A stretch of DNA of 10,813 nt from Spirochaetae bacterium HGW-Spirochaetae-9 (GTDB lineage: Bacteria; Spirochaetota; Spirochaetia; Treponematales; Rectinemataceae): assembly GCA_002839205.1 (NCBI GenBank), contig PGXP01000031.1, positions 1-10,813 of the forward strand. Direction: 5' to 3'. The first letter of the stretch is position 1. Each line of letters opens with the position of its first letter. The position numbers were made by a program, and so were the translations under genes. The notes under the pieces are model-generated. The model ran no database searches and was not told the DNA's origin. It saw nothing but the letters and a program-made list of their open reading frames with translations. Below, in pieces: positions 6,454-10,813 of this stretch.

Positions 6454-7899
6454 TCACTGCTTTTCAAACTTGGAAAGCACGTGATTCGTGACTTCCGTTA
6501 TCCTGCCCTCATCCACGAGAATCGTAAGGATATCCCCTGGATGGAGCATGGTGTTGCCGCGTGGCGCGATGATTTTATCCTTGCGGGATATCATCGTGAT
6601 GGTGGCATCGGCCGGAAGCACGAGCGATGCAACAGTGGACTCGCCCTTATAGAGGTCGCCGTCGATGAAGAGCTCCACAAGCTCATATTTTGTGTCGTGG
6701 ACGGTGACAAGCTCCATCTTCTGCTTGTTTTTTGGCTTCTCTCGTTCGCTCAACTTCAGAAGATCGGCCAACTTCCCGATCGTCGTACCCTGTACGAGGA
6801 TGGAGAGTGTGACGGCGAGGAAGATTATGTTGAAGATCTGGTGATCGGGGTCGAGCCCTGCGGCGGCGGGATAGGTGGCAAGAACGATAGGGACGGAACC
6901 TCTGATGCCGCTCCAGCTGAGGAATATTTTCTCGCCGAAGGGCAGCTTCATGCCAAGGGTACAAAAGAACACAGCTACGGGCCGGGCTACAAAAGAAAGG
7001 ATGAGAAAGAGAAGAAGCCCCTGCGACCATACAGCTCCCATGCTCCGCGGAAACATGAGGAGGCCGAGAAGGATGAAAAGGCCGGCGTTGGCGACGAAAG
7101 AGAGTGTGGCAGTGAAGGAGGAGAGCGAGGATTTCAGCGGCAGCTTCGAATTGCCCATGAGGAAGCCGGCGAAGAATGCCGACAGCATGCCGCTCGCTCC
7201 GACGAGATCGGCGGCTCCGTAGCTTGCAAGAATCAGGCCGATGAGGAGAAGGTAATAATAGCCCGTCTCCACTTCCTTTATCTTCCGGAAAAGCAGGAGC
7301 CCTGCCCATCCGACGCCTAGGCCGATGCCGACGCCGCCCAGAAGCTGCCATACGAAGCTCAGGGCGACACGCCCTGCTTCAATCTCGCCTCCGGCGACGA
7401 TCTGGATGATGAGGGTTGTGGCAATGATGGCCATGGGATCGTTGGCAGCCGACTCGATTTCCGTGATCGACGAAGGTCGTAGCTGCAGGCTACGGTTGCG
7501 CAGGATGGAGAAGACTGCCGCCGCGTCGGTTGAGGAGATCACCGTCGCCACCAGGAGGGATTGCGTAAAAGACCATCCGCTCACCAGATGGAACACGAGG
7601 GCGGTGACGATCATGGTGATAAGGACGCCGAGGGTGGCGAGCATCATTGTCGGGGCGAGGACGGGCTTGAGATCGGCGCGCTTGATGCTGTAGCCCCCGG
7701 CGAAGAGGACGAAGACAAGGGCTATGTCGGCGAGGCGTCGGGTGAGGAGGGCATCGTCAAAGTAGATGATGCCGGTGACATCGCTGCCGAAGAATATCCC
7801 CACGGCGAGGGCCAGGATGATCATGGGAACATTGAAGCGGCGGAATATCGCGGCGCTGAGCGTGAGAAAAATCAGGATGACGGCGCCCGTCAGGAGCAA
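6454..7899 (-). CDS. CPA1-type K+(Na+)/H+ antiporter with C-terminal TrkA-C domain (NhaP2/CvrA-like)
   Basis: Integral inner-membrane cation/proton antiporter, 481 aa. Residues 1 to about 380 form a polytopic membrane domain of about 12 segments. Key family motifs are SSTDAAAVFSILR (D125), EIESAANDPMAI (N153-D154, the ion-binding pair) and GIRGSVPIVLATYP (331-344), the last typical of the NhaP2/CvrA potassium/proton branch. Residues about 400-475 look like a TrkA-C (RCK-C) regulatory domain: LFIDGDLYKGEST through MLHPGDILTILVDE. E. coli NhaP2 is about 100 residues longer with an extra C-terminal domain, which is absent here. The start is TTG at 7899, supported by GGGAGGAG at 7907-7914 with a 7-base gap; the gene overlaps the FemAB-like gene by 10 bases. 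Role: cytoplasmic pH or cation homeostasis. Whether it prefers K+ or Na+ cannot be settled by eye. Confidence 0.9.
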   Translation of the reverse strand: MLLTGAVILIFLTLSAAIFRRFNVPMIILALAVGIFFGSDVTGIIYFDDALLTRRLADIALVFVLFAGGYSIKRADLKPVLAPTMMLATLGVLITMIVTALVFHLVSGWSFTQSLLVATVISSTDAAAVFSILRNRSLQLRPSSITEIESAANDPMAIIATTLIIQIVAGGEIEAGRVALSFVWQLLGGVGIGLGVGWAGLLLFRKIKEVETGYYYLLLIGLILASYGAADLVGASGMLSAFFAGFLMGNSKLPLKSSLSSFTATLSFVANAGLFILLGLLMFPRSMGAVWSQGLLLFLILSFVARPVAVFFCTLGMKLPFGEKIFLSWSGIRGSVPIVLATYPAAAGLDPDHQIFNIIFLAVTLSILVQGTTIGKLADLLKLSEREKPKNKQKMELVTVHDTKYELVELFIDGDLYKGESTVASLVLPADATITMISRKDKIIAPRGNTMLHPGDILTILVDEGRITEVTNHVLSKFEKQ

Positions 7900-8969
7900 T
7901 GGAAGGCTCCTCCCGACGACTCCCCTGCCAGGTAGATGCTGTAGGCCTTTTCGTCATAAGGAAAGTCCCATGCGCCCTGGCGATGGATCATGGTGCCGCC
8001 AAAGCCGCTTTTGAACATGAAAAGGCCGTAGAGGGGATGGGTGGGATCGGGGCGTGGCGCGACGCCAAAGAGGTCGTAGCTTACGCAGCCTTCGCGCTTT
8101 GCGAGACCCATGGCAGCCCACTGCAGGGCATAGGGAGCCATGAGGTTTCTGTCCTCGCCCGAGGATGCTCCGTAGAGGTAGGTAGCTCTGTCGGCAGAGG
8201 TGGACAGAAACATGGCGGCGAGCGGCGAGCAGCCCTTTTCGGCGATGAGGAGACGCACCGTGGCATCGGATTTTCCTCCCTCCGCGAGGGCGTGGAAATA
8301 GCGCTCCCCATGGGGAACAATGTTGTTCCGCTGTGCGGTGGACTGGTAGAGTTTTTGCCAGAGGTCCATGTCGGAGGAACCACCTTCGCGCACCGTCACT
8401 CCCTTGCGGGAGGCGAGCCTGATGTTATAGCGCGTTTTGGGCTTCATCCTGGCCATGAGGGTTTCTTCGTCACCTCTCAGGTCAACGAGGATAGTGTCGG
8501 GAGGGAGTATGTCGCTCGGGGATTTCCTCAGCCCCACCTCGCTCACGCCCCAGTTCATCCTTAGTTCGCGAAGGCGCGTTTCGGGAGGACCCAGCCAATA
8601 GCCTTGGCTGTCATAGCGATCTTCGTCGCCCGCGTAGGGCGAAATCCAGGGAAGATCCCAGCGCATGAAGAGGCATTGGGGGCCGAGGTTGCGCCTGAGC
8701 TCGGAGGAAAGCGCCGCGAGATACTCCCCTCGCCTGTCGTTGTCGGGGAGGTTTTCGGGTCCGAAGGGTGAATAGGCTATGCTTCGGCCTCCTCCCACCT
8801 CGCGGCGGAGCACGAGCACGTCGCCTGATGATGAGCTGTCGGCCTCAATATCGAAGGCCAGCACCTGCCAGCCAAGATTTTTTTTCACCCGGCTCCAGAA
8901 GGTCGTCTGCTGTACGAGCCGGGTTGCCATGAGTGCGTTCACTGGCTTGGGAAGAACGCGGACGTCCAC
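7890..8969 (-). CDS. FemA/FemB-family peptidoglycan bridge aminoacyltransferase-like protein
   Basis: A 359-aa protein resembling Fem transferases, paired GNAT-fold enzymes that add amino acids from aminoacyl-tRNA to lipid II or peptidoglycan stem peptides. Recognisable blocks are MKPKTRYNIRLASRKGV (about 175-191), AAMFLSTSADRATYLYGASS (251-270), NLMAPYALQWAAMGLAKREG (275-294) and YDLFGVAP followed by LYGLFMFKSGFGG (298-324). There is no signal peptide or membrane segment, as expected for a cytosolic or membrane-peripheral enzyme. The GTG start at 8969 has GGAG 7 bases upstream; the gene follows a 106-base spacer and overlaps the antiporter by 10 bases. The second half is closest to the family; the first 150 residues are more divergent. 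The transferred amino acid cannot be predicted, and an aminoacyl-transfer role outside peptidoglycan is possible. Confidence 0.85.
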   Translation of the reverse strand: MDVRVLPKPVNALMATRLVQQTTFWSRVKKNLGWQVLAFDIEADSSSSGDVLVLRREVGGGRSIAYSPFGPENLPDNDRRGEYLAALSSELRRNLGPQCLFMRWDLPWISPYAGDEDRYDSQGYWLGPPETRLRELRMNWGVSEVGLRKSPSDILPPDTILVDLRGDEETLMARMKPKTRYNIRLASRKGVTVREGGSSDMDLWQKLYQSTAQRNNIVPHGERYFHALAEGGKSDATVRLLIAEKGCSPLAAMFLSTSADRATYLYGASSGEDRNLMAPYALQWAAMGLAKREGCVSYDLFGVAPRPDPTHPLYGLFMFKSGFGGTMIHRQGAWDFPYDEKAYSIYLAGESSGGAFHCS

Positions 8970-9025
8970 GGGGCGTCTCCGGAAATTATTGTAGGCCCGG
9001 AAGTTGTCCTCCGAGCCTCGATCTA

Positions 9026-9054
9026 AAAATACGACAAATCATGCTTTCCATCAA
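9026..9054 (-). promoter_or_regulatory. Weak promoter candidate for the FemAB-like/antiporter pair
   Basis: On the minus strand TTGATG (9049-9054) and TATTTT (9026-9031) are separated by exactly 17 bases; each box matches the sigma70 consensus at 4 of 6 positions. It lies in the only spacer upstream of the FemAB-like gene and in a locally AT-rich patch. A TACAAT hexamer closer to the start codon has no -35 partner. Evidence is positional and weak. Confidence 0.3.
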
Positions 9055-9070
9055 GCAGGGGTCAGACCCC
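9042..9070 (-). repeat. Double palindrome module: 13-base GGGGTCAGACCCC plus adjacent 5-bp hairpin
   Basis: GGGGTC (9058-9063) and GACCCC (9065-9070) are perfect inverted arms around a single central base. Directly beside it TGCTT (9042-9046) and AAGCA (9053-9057) form a second hairpin with a 6-base loop. The module sits just after the NatB-like gene (stop at 9076) and before the FemAB-like gene. On the minus strand a TATTTTT tract follows about 10 bases beyond the second hairpin, so part of it could act as a terminator. The 13-base palindrome resembles short REP-like intergenic elements that recur in many genomes, but only one copy is present here, so repeat status is an inference. Confidence 0.5.
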
Positions 9071-9075
9071 GATTT

Positions 9076-10314
9076 TCAACTTTTGACGGCGATCCACCTT
9101 GCCACTTCCTTGAGGCTGGGGCGCTTGCCCGTCATGAGGATGCCCACGCGGAAAATCTTGGCGGCGAGGAAGGCCATGCCCACGACGCTGGCACAGAGAA
9201 TCGCCAGGCAAAGGCTCAATTGCCAGGCGGGCGGATCTGAGACGAGGACGCGGACGAGCATCACGATGGGGCTCGTCATGGGAAAGATCGAAAGGAAGAC
9301 CGCAATCGACGAATCCGGGTTTGTGACAAGGGTGCTTATCATCACGAGGGGCACCATGAGGAAGACAAGAAGGGGCCAGGCCATCTGCCCAAGATGCTGT
9401 TCGTCCTCGCTCGCGGCTCCCATGGCCGCATAGGCCGACGAGTAGAGGAAAAAGGCGAGCACGAAAAAGAGGACGAGCCATCCCATATTGGCCATCGAAA
9501 GGCCGGCGGGCATCGTCATGTTGAAAAAAGGTCCCACCACCAGGGTGAGGAGGAGGGACATGGCGACCCAAATGGCGTACTGGAGAAGGCCGGCGAGGCC
9601 GAGGCCGAGGATCTTGCCGAACATGAGGTCGCGGCTCGTCACGCTCGAAAGCATTATCTCGACGGTTTTCGAGGTTTTCTCCGTAACGACGGAGCGGCCG
9701 ATCATCTGGCCGTAGAGAAGCACTGTCATGTAGATCATCATGACGAAGACGAGGGCCGTCATGAGGACTTCGAAGAAAGAATCCTGGCCGGCGCTTTCCT
9801 CCTTGCCGCCTGCCTCCAGCTTGACGACTTCAAAGGTTGGGGGCGTTAGGAGCCTTGCGACGATGGCGGGATCGATGCCGCTTTCTACTATGCGCCTTTC
9901 CTTGGCAGCAGCTTCCAGGACGGCAGAAGCCGTACTGAACAGGGCGATCTCTGCGCCGCTCTTCGAGTACCAGACGGCGCGTCCTGAGTCGGGCCAGCCG
10001 GCTTCGATGGACAAGAGGGCGACGCTCGTCCCAGCGAGGACGGATTCCTTGGCTACAGCCTCGTCCGCGATGTTCTTCACTTCGATATCCATGCCGGAAA
10101 AGGCTGCCTCAATGGAAGTCTGCACAGCGGGAGGAGCTCCGTACAGGGCGAGGGGATTGCCCTTGGCTATAGCTCCCGGCTTCTGCACAAGGAGAGAGGG
10201 CAGGACAGTGACGGCGAAGATGAGGAAGGGCCCCAGGATCGTGAGAATGACGTAGGCCTTGTTCGCCGCCGTGAGTTTGAATTCGTGACGGATAACATGG
10301 AAAAGCTTACGCAT
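9076..10314 (-). CDS. ABC-2 type permease, NatB-like (Na+ efflux ABC transporter membrane subunit)
   Basis: A 412-aa membrane subunit of an ABC-2 exporter. It shows the classical layout: one N-terminal transmembrane segment (about 19-41), a long extracytoplasmic loop of about 140 residues, then a cluster of about five or six hydrophobic segments. The diagnostic NatB/ABC-2 block is present as VVTEKTSKTVEIMLSSVTS followed by FGKILGLGLAGLLQ, and FPMTSPIVMLVRV marks a later segment. The ATG at 10314 is supported by GGAGG 6 bases upstream and overlaps the ATPase gene end by 8 bases, indicating translational coupling. The frame extends upstream to 10461, but that extension is polar, ignores the good ribosome site and lies over the ATPase gene. 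NatB exports Na+ in Bacillus; related permeases move other substrates, so the Na+ role is only a possibility. Confidence 0.9.
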   Translation of the reverse strand: MRKLFHVIRHEFKLTAANKAYVILTILGPFLIFAVTVLPSLLVQKPGAIAKGNPLALYGAPPAVQTSIEAAFSGMDIEVKNIADEAVAKESVLAGTSVALLSIEAGWPDSGRAVWYSKSGAEIALFSTASAVLEAAAKERRIVESGIDPAIVARLLTPPTFEVVKLEAGGKEESAGQDSFFEVLMTALVFVMMIYMTVLLYGQMIGRSVVTEKTSKTVEIMLSSVTSRDLMFGKILGLGLAGLLQYAIWVAMSLLLTLVVGPFFNMTMPAGLSMANMGWLVLFFVLAFFLYSSAYAAMGAASEDEQHLGQMAWPLLVFLMVPLVMISTLVTNPDSSIAVFLSIFPMTSPIVMLVRVLVSDPPAWQLSLCLAILCASVVGMAFLAAKIFRVGILMTGKRPSLKEVARWIAVKS

Positions 10315-10813
10315 GGTTCGCCTCCTCGCCCTCTTCAGCCGCGGCATGGCCGCCGACCAGCTGGACGAAAATCTTGTGGAGCGAGGGGGCAATGGTTTCG
10401 AAGCGCCGCACATGAAGGCGGCCTGCCAAAGCCTGAAAGAGCTCGTCGGGATCAGCGCCATCCTTCAACTCCACCTCAATCCAGCGTGGATAGGCATTGA
10501 TGGAAGCGACGAAGCCAAGATCCTTCACGAAGGAGCCGTCGCCGTCGAATTCGAGCATGACGGCGTTGCGGCCATATTTTCTCTTCAGGTCGGCCGTCGC
10601 GCCGTAGAACACTTCCTTCCCCTTGTTGATGAGGAGGATCCGCTCGCAGATCTTTTCGGCATGCTCCATGATGTGGGTAGAGAAAAGGACGGTGGAGCCC
10701 TTTTCCTTCAGCTCGACCATGACAGCCAGCAGCTGATCCTGGGCCAGGGGATCGAGGCCGGAGAAGGGCTCGTCGAAGAAGACAAGGCCAGGATTATGGG
10801 CTACTGCGCCGAT
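10307..10813 (-). CDS. ABC transporter ATP-binding protein, NatA-like with C-terminal DUF4162 domain; N-terminus beyond window
   Basis: The last 168 residues of a cytosolic ABC ATPase that powers the NatB-like permease encoded next. The visible part begins just after the expected signature motif and shows Walker B (LVFFDEP), the D-loop (SGLDPLAQD) and the H-switch (LFSTHIMEHAEKI). After this, INKGKEVFYG and a C-terminal segment of about 90 residues (LKRKYGRNAVMLEF to SLHKIFVQLVGG) match the DUF4162 extension seen in NatA-type and other ABC-2 ATPases. The Walker A and signature motifs lie outside the window, so intactness cannot be checked. The stop at 10307-10309 overlaps the permease start by 8 bases. 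Confidence 0.93.
   Translation of the reverse strand: MGAVAHNPGLVFFDEPFSGLDPLAQDQLLAVMVELKEKGSTVLFSTHIMEHAEKICERILLINKGKEVFYGATADLKRKYGRNAVMLEFDGDGSFVKDLGFVASINAYPRWIEVELKDGADPDELFQALAGRLHVRRFETIAPSLHKIFVQLVGGHAAAEEGEEANHA

Noticed and set aside
6372..6467. N-terminal extension of the cupin from ATG 6422 or TTG 6467
   Set aside because: Neither start has a convincing ribosome site, and the extra residues are not cupin-like; the longest form also overlaps the antiporter stop.
6211..7320. Long + strand open frame (about 369 codons) opposite the antiporter and cupin genes
   Set aside because: The translation is highly charged with no recognisable family motif, and it lies antisense to genes with clear domains and ribosome sites. 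It is an open antisense frame of GC-rich coding DNA.
10315..10461. N-terminal extension of the NatB-like permease
   Set aside because: It would add 49 polar, non-conserved residues and overlap the ATPase gene by about 155 bases, while a good ribosome site sits 6 bases before the ATG at 10314.
1..10813. CRISPR arrays, tRNA or rRNA genes, insertion sequences and phage genes
   Set aside because: No regularly spaced repeats, cloverleaf-like segments, transposase motifs or terminal inverted repeats were found on reading both strands.

Overview
The window is a compact bacterial segment, moderately GC-rich by eye, in which every supported gene lies on the minus strand and is read from high to low coordinates. 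Overlapping or closely spaced genes, clear Shine-Dalgarno sites, and GTG and TTG starts beside ATG are typical of bacteria. The gene set gives no firm taxonomic assignment. A FemA/FemB-type transferase beside a NatA/NatB-like ABC pair, together with a TAXI-type TRAP transporter, would fit an anaerobic or fermentative lineage such as a spirochaete, but this is a weak inference.

In order of transcription, the right-hand block (10813 to 9076) holds the C-terminal part of an ABC ATPase, overlapping by 8 bases an ABC-2 type permease of the NatB type. A 106-base spacer follows, carrying a perfect 13-base palindrome, a second small hairpin and a weak promoter candidate. The next block (8969 to 6454) is a FemAB-like aminoacyltransferase overlapping by 10 bases a CPA1-type cation/proton antiporter with a C-terminal TrkA-C domain.

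The left half looks like a small-molecule catabolic locus: a one-domain cupin, an SMP-30/gluconolactonase-type hydrolase, a zinc-dependent medium-chain dehydrogenase and a UbiD-family decarboxylase. Intergenic gaps are 22 to 24 bases, and the dehydrogenase and decarboxylase overlap by 4 bases. Immediately downstream comes a two-gene TRAP transporter of the TAXI class: a periplasmic receptor with a signal peptide, then a fused 4TM/12TM membrane subunit cut off by the left edge of the window. A near-consensus sigma70-type promoter (TTGACA, 17-base spacer, TATAAA) sits over the end of the decarboxylase gene, so the transporter can probably be expressed separately from the enzymes. A stem-loop between receptor and membrane subunit may set their ratio.

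The simplest reading is that the TRAP system imports an organic acid, and that the hydrolase, dehydrogenase, decarboxylase and cupin process it. The substrate cannot be named from sequence. No regulator, no UbiX (prenyl-FMN synthase), no RNA gene, no mobile element and no CRISPR array is visible. No gene-free stretch exceeds 300 bases.
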